Assembly: GCA_964245075.1 (NCBI GenBank)
Contig: CAXTLC010000005.1
Location: forward strand, 1 to 64,000
Direction of reading: 5' to 3'
DNA: 64,000 nt
Source of the DNA: LMUY01 sp964245075
GTDB lineage: Bacteria; Pseudomonadota; Alphaproteobacteria; Acetobacterales; Acetobacteraceae
In this document: piece after piece, positions 52,308 through 60,652 of the stretch
How the letters are laid out: each line of letters begins with the position of its first letter
Numbering within the stretch: position 1 is the first letter of the stretch
The notes under the pieces: model-generated
Databases searched by the model: none
What the model was told of the DNA's origin: nothing
Seen by the model: the letters and a program-made list of their open reading frames with translations, nothing else
Translations under genes and position numbers: made by a program

Positions 52308-53084
52308 ATGGCCCGCCGCATCGTGGACCTGTCGGTAAGCCTCATGGCAGGAATCCGGTCCGATCCGCCGCCCACCCTGCCGCAGATCGATTACCTCGGC
52401 CACGCGGCCGGCGCGGCGCAACTGGTCGCGGCGTTCCCGGGCCTGACCGCCGGCGACCTGCCGGGCCGGGAAGGCTGGGCCGTCGAGGTCGCGCGCATCA
52501 GCACCCATCACGGGACCCATATGGACGCGCCGTACCATTACCGTTCCCACATGGACGATGGCAGCCCTTCGGCGACGATCGACGCCATTCCCCTGGAATG
52601 GTGCATCGGCCCGGGCGTGAAGCTGGATTTCCGGCGGCGTCCGGACGGCCACGTCGTGCAGCCGGACGAGATCGACGCCGAGCTAGGCCGGATCGGGCAC
52701 GCGTTGCAGCCCGGCGACATCGTGCTGGTGAACACGGCGGCCGGGGGGCGCTACGGCCAGGACGACTACGTCGACCGCGGCTGCGGGATGGGGCGCGCCG
52801 CGACCCTGCACCTGACGGGCCAGGGCGTGCGCGTCGTCGGCACCGACGGATGGAGCTGGGACGCGCCGTTTTGCTTCACCCGCGAGCGGTTCGCCCGGGA
52901 CCGCGATCCCTCCATCATCTGGGAAGGCCACCGTGCCGGCAGCGCCATCCCGTACTGCCAGATCGAGAAGATGGCCAACCTCGACACCCTTCCCCCGCGC
53001 GGCTTCACGGTCGTGAGCCTGCCGGTGAAGGTCCACCGCGGCTCGGGCGGGTGGGCGCGGCCGATCGCGCTGATCGATGAGTAG
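52308..53084 (+). CDS. Cyclase family protein (kynurenine-formamidase-like metal hydrolase)
   Basis: A 258-residue protein. STHHGTHMDAPYHY (about residues 64-77) is the HxGTHxDxPxH metal-binding motif of the cyclase/KynB family, and GTDGWSWDAP is the later conserved block. The extended C-terminus (YCQIEKMANLDTLPPRGF) matches the longer subgroup rather than KynB. Substrate unknown; relatives hydrolyse amides or isatin. No kynurenine genes are adjacent. Confidence 0.86.
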   Translation: MARRIVDLSVSLMAGIRSDPPPTLPQIDYLGHAAGAAQLVAAFPGLTAGDLPGREGWAVEVARISTHHGTHMDAPYHYRSHMDDGSPSATIDAIPLEWCIGPGVKLDFRRRPDGHVVQPDEIDAELGRIGHALQPGDIVLVNTAAGGRYGQDDYVDRGCGMGRAATLHLTGQGVRVVGTDGWSWDAPFCFTRERFARDRDPSIIWEGHRAGSAIPYCQIEKMANLDTLPPRGFTVVSLPVKVHRGSGGWARPIALIDE

Positions 53085-53099
53085 CCAGGTCCGGTCCGG

Positions 53100-53780
53100 A
53101 TGATCTCGCTCGTGCTCGCCGCCGTTGCCTTCATCGGCATCCACCTCGGCGTGTCCGGCACGGCCGCGCGGAACCGCCTGGTGGCGCGCATCGGGCTGCG
53201 CGGCTACACCGCGGCATTCTCGGTTGCTTCCGTTGCCGCCATGGTCTGGCTCGTGTCGGCCTACAACGCTGCGCCGTACTACCCGACCTGGGGCCGGTTG
53301 GAATGGTGGAAGCCGTTCCAGATCGCCCTCATGCTGCCTGCCTTCCTGCTGGTGGTGATCGGCCTCACGACCCCCAACCCGACATCGGTGGCGCAGGAAG
53401 CGCTGGCGGGCCAGCCTCCGCAAGGCATCGTCCGCATCACCCGGCACCCGTTCCTGGTCGGCGTGGCGCTCTGGGCCGCGCTCCACCTGGTTGGCAACGG
53501 GGATGCCGCGTCCCTGGCGTTCTTCGCCGCGCTGGCCATCGTCGCCGCCGCCGGCACCGTTTCCATCGACGCGAAGCGCCGCCGGGCGCTCGGGAGCCGA
53601 GGATGGGACGGGTTCGCTTCGCGCACATCCATCCTGCCGTTCGCCGCCATCCTGCAACGGCGCAACACGCTGGCGCTGGACGAGATGGGCTGGTGGCGGC
53701 CGGCAGCCGGGTGCGCGGCCTACGCCCTCATGCTGGGCGGGCACGCCCACATCGTCGGCGTCTCGCCCTGGCCGTCTTAG
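53100..53780 (+). CDS. NnrU family membrane protein
   Basis: A 226-residue polytopic protein, MISLVLAAVAFIGIHLG to the end, with about six helices. The TPNPTSVAQEAL and GIVRITRHPFLVGVALWAALHL segments match NnrU, related to isoprenylcysteine methyltransferase-like proteins. NnrU was named from denitrification loci, but no nitric-oxide genes are here. It lies 15 bp after the cyclase gene and is probably co-transcribed. Confidence 0.88.
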   Translation: MISLVLAAVAFIGIHLGVSGTAARNRLVARIGLRGYTAAFSVASVAAMVWLVSAYNAAPYYPTWGRLEWWKPFQIALMLPAFLLVVIGLTTPNPTSVAQEALAGQPPQGIVRITRHPFLVGVALWAALHLVGNGDAASLAFFAALAIVAAAGTVSIDAKRRRALGSRGWDGFASRTSILPFAAILQRRNTLALDEMGWWRPAAGCAAYALMLGGHAHIVGVSPWPS

Positions 53781-53870
53781 GCTCGAAAGCCTGGCCATGG
53801 CGCAAACCCGGCCTTCATCCCCCCAAACACTGACCATGAGCGCTGAGTGACGGCCCGCCTTTTGGCCTAA

Positions 53871-53885
53871 GTAGGGTCAGCCTAC
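53871..53885. promoter_or_regulatory. Inverted repeat upstream of the amino-acid binding protein gene
   Basis: GTAGG and CCTAC are separated by GTCAG, 34 bp before the TTG start at 53920. The surrounding 139-bp gap has no gene. The site may be an operator or part of a hairpin. Confidence 0.3.
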
Positions 53886-53919
53886 CCTTCCCCGCCGGAA
53901 CGAAACCACGGAGATCATC

Positions 53920-54843
53920 TTGACGTCATTTCTCCGGCGCGTGGGCATGACAATCGGCGCCTGCCTGCTCGCCTTGCCCGCCCTCGCTCAGAATCCGGCC
54001 TCGCAGCCGGGCGGAAGCGCGACGTTGGATAGCGTGCGCGCCCGCGGCCAGTTGGCTTGCGGCGTGTACGGGACCGTTGCCGGGTTCTCCCTGCTCAGCG
54101 GCAAGGGCGAGATGCTGGGCCTGGACGCCGACATATGCCGGGCGGTCGCCGCCGCCGTGTTCGGGGATGCCAAGAAGGTCAAGTTCGTTCCCGTGTCGGC
54201 GGTGAGCCGCTTCACCGCGCTGCAATCGGGCGAGATCGACCTGCTCGCGCGCGAAACCACATGGACGACGACGAGGGAGTCGAACTTCGGGCTGCTGTTT
54301 GCCGGCATCAACTTCTATGATGGGACCGGGTTCATGCTGAGGTTCACCCCGGTCCTGATCGACGACCTCAGCACCATCCAGAACGCCCTCCTGTCAGGCC
54401 AGTGCGACGCGTATTCGACCGACCGGTCCGGCCTGGCCGCGTTCCGCTCGCAACAGGGCGACCCGGCAGACCTGCTGCTGCTGCCCGGCATCATCAGCAA
54501 GGAGCCGGATGGCCCGGTCGTCCGCAAAGGCGACGACAAGTGGTTCGACACCGTCCGCTGGACGCTGTTCGCGCAGTTGACGGCGGAGGAGGTGGGCATC
54601 TCGGCTGGGACCGCCGACAGGATGCTGGCCTCGACCAGGCCGGAGGCGCGCCGCCTGCTGGGCACGGACGGCAACGTCGGCAAGTCGCTCCGCCTGGACA
54701 ACGCTTGGGCGTTCAACGTCGTCAAGCAGGTCGGCAACTACGGTGAGCTGTACGACCGGGGCATCGACCCGCTGGCCATCCTGCGCGGCCTCAACAGCTT
54801 TTGGAACAAGGGCGGCCTCCAGTATGCGCCGCCCATGCTGTGA
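53920..54843 (+). CDS. General L-amino-acid ABC binding protein (AapJ-like) with internal deletion
   Basis: 307 residues from TTG 53920, with a signal peptide (GMTIGACLLALPALAQ). The N-lobe is normal (LACGVYGTVAGFS, GLDADICRAVAAAVFGD, RFTALQSGEIDLLARETTWT). After YDGTGFMLRF it jumps to TPVLIDDLSTIQNALLSGQCDAYSTD. AapJ relatives have about 40 more residues here, including the ICVQxGTTTE ligand-binding block. The C-part (ISKEPDGPVVRKGDDKWFD, NKGGLQYAPP) is normal. It is in frame, so a protein is made, but ligand binding is probably lost. No aapQMP genes are adjacent. Confidence 0.82.
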   Translation: MTSFLRRVGMTIGACLLALPALAQNPASQPGGSATLDSVRARGQLACGVYGTVAGFSLLSGKGEMLGLDADICRAVAAAVFGDAKKVKFVPVSAVSRFTALQSGEIDLLARETTWTTTRESNFGLLFAGINFYDGTGFMLRFTPVLIDDLSTIQNALLSGQCDAYSTDRSGLAAFRSQQGDPADLLLLPGIISKEPDGPVVRKGDDKWFDTVRWTLFAQLTAEEVGISAGTADRMLASTRPEARRLLGTDGNVGKSLRLDNAWAFNVVKQVGNYGELYDRGIDPLAILRGLNSFWNKGGLQYAPPML

Positions 54844-54856
54844 CCGTCGCTGGCGC

Positions 54857-57622
54857 CTACCCGAACGCCCCCACCGAGTGGGTGATCGCCGCGCCGATCT
54901 CCCGCACCGCGGCGAACAGCCTGCGGATCGGTTCGAACACCGCCGCGTGTTCCCGCCCGTACGACACCGTGTTGCGGCGGCCCGCGGGCTCGGCGTAGTC
55001 GCGGGCCGCCGCCGGATCGGGGGCGGTCGGGAAGATCTCGGCCAGCAGTTGCAGGCACGCGGGCACGTCCAGCCGGATCAGCCGGTCCTCCAGCGCCTGC
55101 CGCGTGACGCCGTGGCGGGGAGAGAACTCGGGGATCTCCGTGCCGAGCAGCCAGATGCGCTGGATCGCCGCGATGCGCAGCGCGTGCAGCAGCATCTCCT
55201 CCGCCGCCATGTGCGGCGCGTCCGGCCACGCTTCGGCCAGCGCCAGGTAGTCCAGCTGGATGCGCCGGCTCATCGCCGTCACCGGCTGCCACAGCGCCAG
55301 CCGGTCCAGGGCGCGCGCCACGGTCATCAGGGCGGCGGCGCGGCCCGGCCGGACGGCATGCGGCACCCGGTCCAGCCACGCGCCCGGGTCCACCAGGCCG
55401 ACCACGGCCCGGAGCACGTCCAGGTCGGAATGCGCCAGCGCATGGGCCGCGAAGTCCAGCGCGCGGCGGAACCGGGGGCTGCTTTCCAGCAGCGGAGCGA
55501 AATCCTCCTCGTGGCGGGATGCCGCGGCGCCCAGCCCTTGCAGCGTGTTGGCGCACCAGCCGAGCTGCTGCAGGATCGCGTTGTTCGGAATCGCCCGCAG
55601 CTCGCTAGGGTGGCGGATCGCCGCCGGGCCGCCGCTGTCGGATTGCCGGGCGCTGGGCCGCGAACCGGTGGGGTCGAGCAGCGCCGGGCCGAAGGTGCCC
55701 AGCAGGGCGGCATAGCCCGGATCCTCCACCAGCTCGCGCATGCCGCTGCCGATGGTGGCGAAGAAGTCGGCGGCGAAGTCCGGCTCCGCATAGATCGGGT
55801 CCTGTCCGGCGGGGATCGCGGCGAAGGCGTGCTCGGCGATGCGGGCGATCGTGGCGCGGGCCAGCGCCGGAGTGCCGAACAGCAGGTAGCCGTCGCCGCC
55901 TTGGAACGCGCTTTCCTCCCGTACCGCGATCCCGGCGGCGCTGAACGCCTGGCGGCTGGCGGTGGGCGAGTAGTATTTCAGCCGGTCGGCCAGCGAGCCC
56001 GGATGCGCGCCGCGGCCGATGCTCTCGCCGCCGGTGTCGAACAGCACGATCTCGACGCCCGTCAGCCCGTGCTTGGCCAACATCTCCGCCACCTTCAGGC
56101 GCAGCCGCTCGATCAGGTAGGAGGCGGCGAGCTGCCCCACGTAGCGTCCGCTGTCGGAATAGCCGAACTGCAAGCAGATCCGGCCCTGGGCGCGCAGGTA
56201 GTCGCACCAATGCGGCGAGCGCAGCGCTTCCGCGACCACCCGCGCGCCGCTTTCCAGCGCGTCGGCGGTTTCGAACAGCGGGCTGATCTCGACGTGGCGC
56301 TCCACCCCGAACAGCCGCGCCAGCCACAGCGCGGTGAGCAGGGTGTAGCCGCTCTCCGTTTCGGCGATCAGGAAGCGGACGGGACTGGCGGCGTCGATGT
56401 GCTTGGCCATCTGCGCCACCGTCATCATCAGCCGCGCGGCTGAGGATTGCTCGGCCAGCAGCGCGCCGAAATCCACCGGCTCGGGCTGCACCGCGTCCAG
56501 CGCCTCGCCTATGGCGGCCAGCAGCACCCGGCGGCGGCTGGCATCCGAGGACGGTTCGGCCAGGCCCAGCCGCACGCGCGCCGCGTTGTGCAGTTGCGCC
56601 GCGTTCAGCCGCGTGTGGGTGTGCGCCAGCGACAGGCCGTGGCTGGCGAGGCCGGCGCGGGCGACAACCAGCGGCATCGGGTCGTCAGCCGCCGCGATCG
56701 CTGCGTCCAGCAGGCGCAGCACCGGCTCCGGCGTCGTCAGCGCCGCGTCCCGCCCGTGCACCAGCGCGGCTGCGAAGGCGCTGACGGCTTCCGGATCGGG
56801 CGATGCCGGACAGGCGGCGACCTGGGCGTCCACGGCGTCCAGCGCCTCGTCCAGCCGGGACGCGGCGGCGCCCTCCACCTGGCCGCGGATGCGGGCGAGT
56901 TGCAGCCGCTTCATCACCAGGCGCAGGCGCAGCGTGTCCCACCAGCCGATGTCGGTGCGTCCGTCCGTGTCGTAGCCGACCCAGGATGCGAGGGTCACGG
57001 GGCGGGGTGAGAGGGAGCGCCAACGGTCCGGCCACACTTCCGCCGCGGCGCGCAGCGTGGCCTCGGTCAGCGCGTCGACCGCATCGCGGCCATGGCTGAT
57101 GGCGGCCACCGCCTGATCGAACTCCTCCGTCAGCGTGGGCTTGGACGGGCGGTGGGAGGCGAAGCGGGCAGCCGGCTCGCCATCCGCGGCGCGGGCCAGG
57201 GCCGCTCCCACGTCCCGCGGCAGGGAGAAGGTGGGGTGGGCAGTGAACACCGCCGAGAAGCGGGTCCGCTCGACGGTGTCCTGGAAGGTGCGGAACGGCA
57301 CCGGGCTGTCCGCCGGGTCCGGGCGGACCAGGCGCGATGCCACGGCCGCCATGGCCGCGCCGGAGTCCTCCAGGCCGCCGAGATAGGTCCGGGTCCGGGC
57401 GGCCCGGGCATCGAACGCCGCGTCCCGCAGGTGGCGCACGACCGCGTCCAGCATGTCCAGGTCCAGCGTGCCGCTGTCCATGCGGCGCATGATCGCCAGG
57501 GCCACGGCGAGCAACGGGCTGCCGAACGGGTCGGTCGTGCTGCGCTGACGCGCTTGCTGCACGAGGGAGAGCAGGTCGCGCACCATAAGCCCGGCGCTGT
57601 CGGGGGTCACGGTCTGGTCCAT
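54857..57622 (-). CDS. ppc: Phosphoenolpyruvate carboxylase, divergent alphaproteobacterial type
   Basis: A 921-residue protein of normal length. The catalytic histidine is H129 in FTAHPTFS (canonical VLTAHPTE), and the bicarbonate/PEP region has QFGYSDSGRYVGQ (canonical GYSDSGKDAG) and FDTGGESIGRGAHPG (canonical GRGGTVGRGGGP). The C-terminus ends SVGAFG rather than the usual NTG. It carboxylates PEP to oxaloacetate. These deviations are typical of a divergent branch annotated as PEPC, and activity is likely but less certain than for the canonical form. Confidence 0.8.
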   Translation of the reverse strand: MDQTVTPDSAGLMVRDLLSLVQQARQRSTTDPFGSPLLAVALAIMRRMDSGTLDLDMLDAVVRHLRDAAFDARAARTRTYLGGLEDSGAAMAAVASRLVRPDPADSPVPFRTFQDTVERTRFSAVFTAHPTFSLPRDVGAALARAADGEPAARFASHRPSKPTLTEEFDQAVAAISHGRDAVDALTEATLRAAAEVWPDRWRSLSPRPVTLASWVGYDTDGRTDIGWWDTLRLRLVMKRLQLARIRGQVEGAAASRLDEALDAVDAQVAACPASPDPEAVSAFAAALVHGRDAALTTPEPVLRLLDAAIAAADDPMPLVVARAGLASHGLSLAHTHTRLNAAQLHNAARVRLGLAEPSSDASRRRVLLAAIGEALDAVQPEPVDFGALLAEQSSAARLMMTVAQMAKHIDAASPVRFLIAETESGYTLLTALWLARLFGVERHVEISPLFETADALESGARVVAEALRSPHWCDYLRAQGRICLQFGYSDSGRYVGQLAASYLIERLRLKVAEMLAKHGLTGVEIVLFDTGGESIGRGAHPGSLADRLKYYSPTASRQAFSAAGIAVREESAFQGGDGYLLFGTPALARATIARIAEHAFAAIPAGQDPIYAEPDFAADFFATIGSGMRELVEDPGYAALLGTFGPALLDPTGSRPSARQSDSGGPAAIRHPSELRAIPNNAILQQLGWCANTLQGLGAAASRHEEDFAPLLESSPRFRRALDFAAHALAHSDLDVLRAVVGLVDPGAWLDRVPHAVRPGRAAALMTVARALDRLALWQPVTAMSRRIQLDYLALAEAWPDAPHMAAEEMLLHALRIAAIQRIWLLGTEIPEFSPRHGVTRQALEDRLIRLDVPACLQLLAEIFPTAPDPAAARDYAEPAGRRNTVSYGREHAAVFEPIRRLFAAVREIGAAITHSVGAFG

Positions 57623-57693
57623 GGGACACGATATTGCGTTGCAGCAAGAGGCCTGGCAAGCGCCCCCGGACGCGCTTGTGCTACCAGCGCCCC

Positions 57694-58971
57694 ATGGACT
57701 CCCTCCCCTTCGATCCTGACCGGCTTGCCCGGCGCTCCCTGGCCCGGCACCGGGCGTTCGCGACCGGCCTGCTGGTGCTGATGGCGGCCCTGACGCTCGG
57801 CACCTACGCGATGCCGCCGGGCTGGGGCACGGACCTGCTGCAAGCGTCGGCGAAGGCCGGGTTCGTTGGCGGCGTGGCGGACTGGTTCGCCGTGACGGCG
57901 CTGTTCCGCCACCCGCTCGGCCTGCCTATCCCGCACACCGCCATTATCCCGGCGCAGAAGCAGCGGCTGGGCCGGGCGCTGGGCCGCTTCGTCGCCACCC
58001 ACGTGTTCACGGAGGCGGAGCTGCGCCGCACCCTGCGGCGCATCGACATGCCGGGCATCCTGCACCGCTTCTTCGCCGACCCGGGCGCTTCCCGACCGGT
58101 CGCAGAGGCGGTGGCCGGACTGCTCCCCCGCCTGCTGGCGACGGTGGAGGACGGGCGCGCACGGCGGCTGATCCGGCGGCTGGTGCCCCGCATCCTGGGC
58201 GGGCGCGGCGCCAGCGCGGTGGTAGCCCGCGCACTGCACGGCCTGCTGGAAGGCGGGCGGCACCAGGACGTGCTGACCTTCATCCTGCAACAGTTCCGCG
58301 TCCTGCTCACCGCCAAGGAGGAGCAGCTGCGCGCCGTGATCGCCGAGCGGGTGCGCGAGCAGGGCGGCCGGCTGATTGGCTGGGCGGTGGGGGCGCAGGT
58401 GGCCCGCCGGGTGCTGACGACGCTGAACGGCGAGCTGGACAAGATCGGGCCGGACGGCTCGGACCTGCGGGACGCGTTCGACGCCTGGATGCGGGCCGAG
58501 ATCGCGCGCATGGAAAGCGACCCGGAGCGCGCGGCGGAGGTCGGCCGCGCCATCCGGCAGGTGGTGGCGCACGACACCGTGCAGGCTTGGCTGTGGGATG
58601 TCTGGGCCCGCCTGCGGCTGACGCTGGAAGCAGATGCGAGCCGGCCCGGCGGCCACACGGTGGCATTCCTGGAAGGCGCGCTGGGCAACCTCGGCGGGCT
58701 GCTTGAGTCCGACCCCGGGGTTCGCGCCCGGCTGCAAGCCGCGGCGGAGGTGATCGTGGTCGGCGTGCTGCCTTCCGCGCAGGCGTCCTTGTCCACGTTC
58801 ATCGGCGAGGTGGTCGCCAACTGGGACACCGCGACCTTGGTGGACCGCATCGAGCTGCGCGTCGGGGCGGACCTGCAATACGTGCGGGTGAACGGGACGG
58901 TGGTGGGCTTCCTGGCCGGCGGGCTGGTGTACGCGGTGCTGAAGGCGCTGTTCGGGACAGTCAGCTTCTGA
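57694..58971 (+). CDS. DUF445 family membrane-associated protein
   Basis: A 425-residue protein. After a hydrophobic N-terminal segment (ATGLLVLMAALTLGTYA) comes AGFVGGVADWFAVTALFRHPLGLPIPHTAIIP, the conserved DUF445 block. Long helical regions follow (about 110-360), and a C-terminal hydrophobic helix, GTVVGFLAGGLVYAVLKALFG. The function of DUF445 is unknown. It is divergent from ppc with a 71-bp gap. Confidence 0.9.
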   Translation: MDSLPFDPDRLARRSLARHRAFATGLLVLMAALTLGTYAMPPGWGTDLLQASAKAGFVGGVADWFAVTALFRHPLGLPIPHTAIIPAQKQRLGRALGRFVATHVFTEAELRRTLRRIDMPGILHRFFADPGASRPVAEAVAGLLPRLLATVEDGRARRLIRRLVPRILGGRGASAVVARALHGLLEGGRHQDVLTFILQQFRVLLTAKEEQLRAVIAERVREQGGRLIGWAVGAQVARRVLTTLNGELDKIGPDGSDLRDAFDAWMRAEIARMESDPERAAEVGRAIRQVVAHDTVQAWLWDVWARLRLTLEADASRPGGHTVAFLEGALGNLGGLLESDPGVRARLQAAAEVIVVGVLPSAQASLSTFIGEVVANWDTATLVDRIELRVGADLQYVRVNGTVVGFLAGGLVYAVLKALFGTVSF

Positions 58972-58987
58972 AGCGATGACGCCCAGT

Positions 58988-59459
58988 TCAGCTTGCGGCG
59001 ACGCCCGCTTGTCCAATCAGCTTCGCGAGGTCCCCGCCAAGCAGGTCGTCCAGCCCAAATGAGCATCTCTCGGGCGGCGGACGCGGTTCGCCCGTGTCAT
59101 CCCGCCCGGCCCGCACCTGGACCTGGACAACCTTGTAGAGATCGTCCAACTCGATCCGTTACCGCATCGACGGAGAGAAGCGGTCCTCGCGTCGGATGGG
59201 AAGCCAACGGCCTCGCCGCGCCAGTGTGCCGCCGCCTGGCTGCCCGGCCTGGCATGGAGCTTGAGCAGGTGGGCCAGCGCTTGGCGCAGCAGGCTTCGGC
59301 AGGACCGCAGTTCCGACAACCCCACGTCGCGCAGTTCCTCGATCACGTTGGGCCAGTCCATCGCCTGGTTGACGCGCTCTCCGACGCCAGCCGGCTCAAC
59401 AAGCCTGCCTGCTGTTCGGCCCCTGCAAGGACGTCATGCTCGTACAAGCTGTCCGGCAT
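58988..59459 (-). pseudogene. DUF29 family protein, frameshifted remnant
   Basis: Reading from ATG 59459: MPDSLYEHDVLAGAEQQAGLL, then a frameshift near 59370 (a duplicated AG would explain it). The next frame gives ERVNQAMDWPNVIEELRDVGLSELRS and LLRQALAHLLKLHARPG. A second shift near 59195 leads to RFSPSMR, a TAA, then RIELDDLYKVVQVQV and CSFGLDDLLGGDLAKL to a stop at 58988. All DUF29 landmarks are present in order but in different frames. It is therefore decayed. The rest of 58972-59475 shows no other gene. Confidence 0.7.
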
Positions 59460-59475
59460 AGGAACCAGCCAGGCT

Positions 59476-59763
59476 CTACCGCCAGCGGACCGCGCGTCCG
59501 CCACCGGACGACGCGGCCCGGCGCCGGGCTTGCCACACCCTGAACCGAATGGTGACGACGGCAACCAGCACCGCCAGGATGGCCAGGGGGATCAGCAGCA
59601 GCGCGACCCACAGGGCGAGGGCGGCAATCGCCAAGCCTCCCGCCACCACGGCCAGCACCACGGCGCCGGCGATGATGCGCGTGGTGATCGGCAAGCCTCG
59701 CGGCGGCTCGCGGAAACGGCCGTCAGGGGTCATGTCCAGTTGCAGGCGGGGATCGTAGGCCAT
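59476..59763 (-). CDS. Small two-helix membrane protein
   Basis: A 95-residue protein. The start MAYDPRLQLDMTPDGRFREPP is hydrophilic, followed by ITTRIIAGAVVLAVVAGGLAIAALALWVALLLIPLAILAVLVAVV (two closely spaced hydrophobic helices) and a basic tail FRVWQARRRAASSGGGRAVRWR. No family is recognised with certainty. It lies next to the divergent rhodopsin gene with 141 bp between them. Confidence 0.6.
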   Translation of the reverse strand: MAYDPRLQLDMTPDGRFREPPRGLPITTRIIAGAVVLAVVAGGLAIAALALWVALLLIPLAILAVLVAVVTIRFRVWQARRRAASSGGGRAVRWR

Positions 59764-59846
59764 GGGATTCACAGTGGCCCCCGCACCCACTGGGTTCAAG
59801 CGGGCTGCCCAGGCTCCGTCCAGGGCAGTCACTTACCCGAGAGCGG

Positions 59847-59871
59847 GGAACCCAGTCCGCCAGCCGCCGTC
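59847..59871 (+). promoter_or_regulatory. Candidate EcfG-type stress promoter upstream of rhodopsin
   Basis: GGAAC at 59847-59851, a 16-base spacer and CGTC at 59868-59871 match the general-stress consensus with one mismatch in the -10 element. It lies 33 bp before the rhodopsin ATG. Confidence 0.4.
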
Positions 59872-59891
59872 TAGGCGCTTCGCAACTAGAC
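59869..59891. promoter_or_regulatory. Inverted repeat before the rhodopsin start
   Basis: GTCTAG and CTAGAC are separated by 11 bases, ending 13 bp before ATG 59905. It overlaps the candidate -10 element, so it could be an operator or a leader hairpin near the ribosome-binding site. Confidence 0.4.
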
Positions 59892-59904
59892 GATTGGGAC
59901 ACCA

Positions 59905-60648
59905 ATGGACTCCCCGACCATCCTCTGGGTCACGACCGCGATCATGACCATCGGCGGCCTGGCCATCCTGGCGACGGGCAAGCGCCGCACTCCCTCGGAG
60001 GAGATGCAGACGGTGCTGCACGGCATCGTGCCGTTGATCGCCGCGTGCTCCTACTTCGCCATGGCGGCGGGACAGGGTGCGATCGGGCTGCCGACGGCCG
60101 ATGGGTCGGGCCGCATCCTCTACTTCGCGCGCTACATCGACTGGACGCTCACCACGCCGCTGCTGCTCATCTCGCTGACCCTGATGGCCATGCATGCCGG
60201 GCCGAAGCGGGCCGGCGCGCTCACGGGCGTGGTGCTCGCGGACGTCATGATGATCCTGACCGCCTTGTTCTTCGGCCTCTCGGAAAACCCGGTGCTGAAG
60301 TGGGCCTGGTTCGCCATCTCCTGCGTGGCGTTCCTGGGCGTTTACTACGTGCTGTTCGTGCCCAACGTGCAGGCCAACGCGGCCGAGCGCGACGACGTCC
60401 GGACCAGCTATCGCCGCTTCAGCCTCATGCTGTCGGTGCTGTGGTTCATCTACCCGATCGTCCTGGCCGTTTCGCCGGATGGCTTGGGCACCATGGGCGA
60501 TGCGTGGGCCGTGCTGCTGATCGCGGTCCTGGATGTGCTGACCAAGGTGGTTTACGGGCTGATGACCGTCGCCGCGGACGCCAAGACCACCGAGCGGGAC
60601 CTGTCCGAGCAGGCAGCGCGGACGGCGCCGTTGCGCACGGCGGCCTGA
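59905..60648 (+). CDS. Microbial rhodopsin, DTS-motif outward proton pump type
   Basis: A 247-residue seven-helix retinal protein. The retinal lysine is K214 in helix G, with counterion D210 (LDVLTK). Helix C reads ARYIDWTLTTPLLLIS: R76, D79 (proton acceptor), T83 and S90 at the donor position, giving a DTS motif. Leu87, at the bacteriorhodopsin Leu93/proteorhodopsin Leu105 spectral-tuning site, suggests green absorption. The family pumps protons outward on illumination. It lies 4 bp before blh, which makes its retinal. Confidence 0.92.
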   Translation: MDSPTILWVTTAIMTIGGLAILATGKRRTPSEEMQTVLHGIVPLIAACSYFAMAAGQGAIGLPTADGSGRILYFARYIDWTLTTPLLLISLTLMAMHAGPKRAGALTGVVLADVMMILTALFFGLSENPVLKWAWFAISCVAFLGVYYVLFVPNVQANAAERDDVRTSYRRFSLMLSVLWFIYPIVLAVSPDGLGTMGDAWAVLLIAVLDVLTKVVYGLMTVAADAKTTERDLSEQAARTAPLRTAA

Positions 60649-60652
60649 GCAA

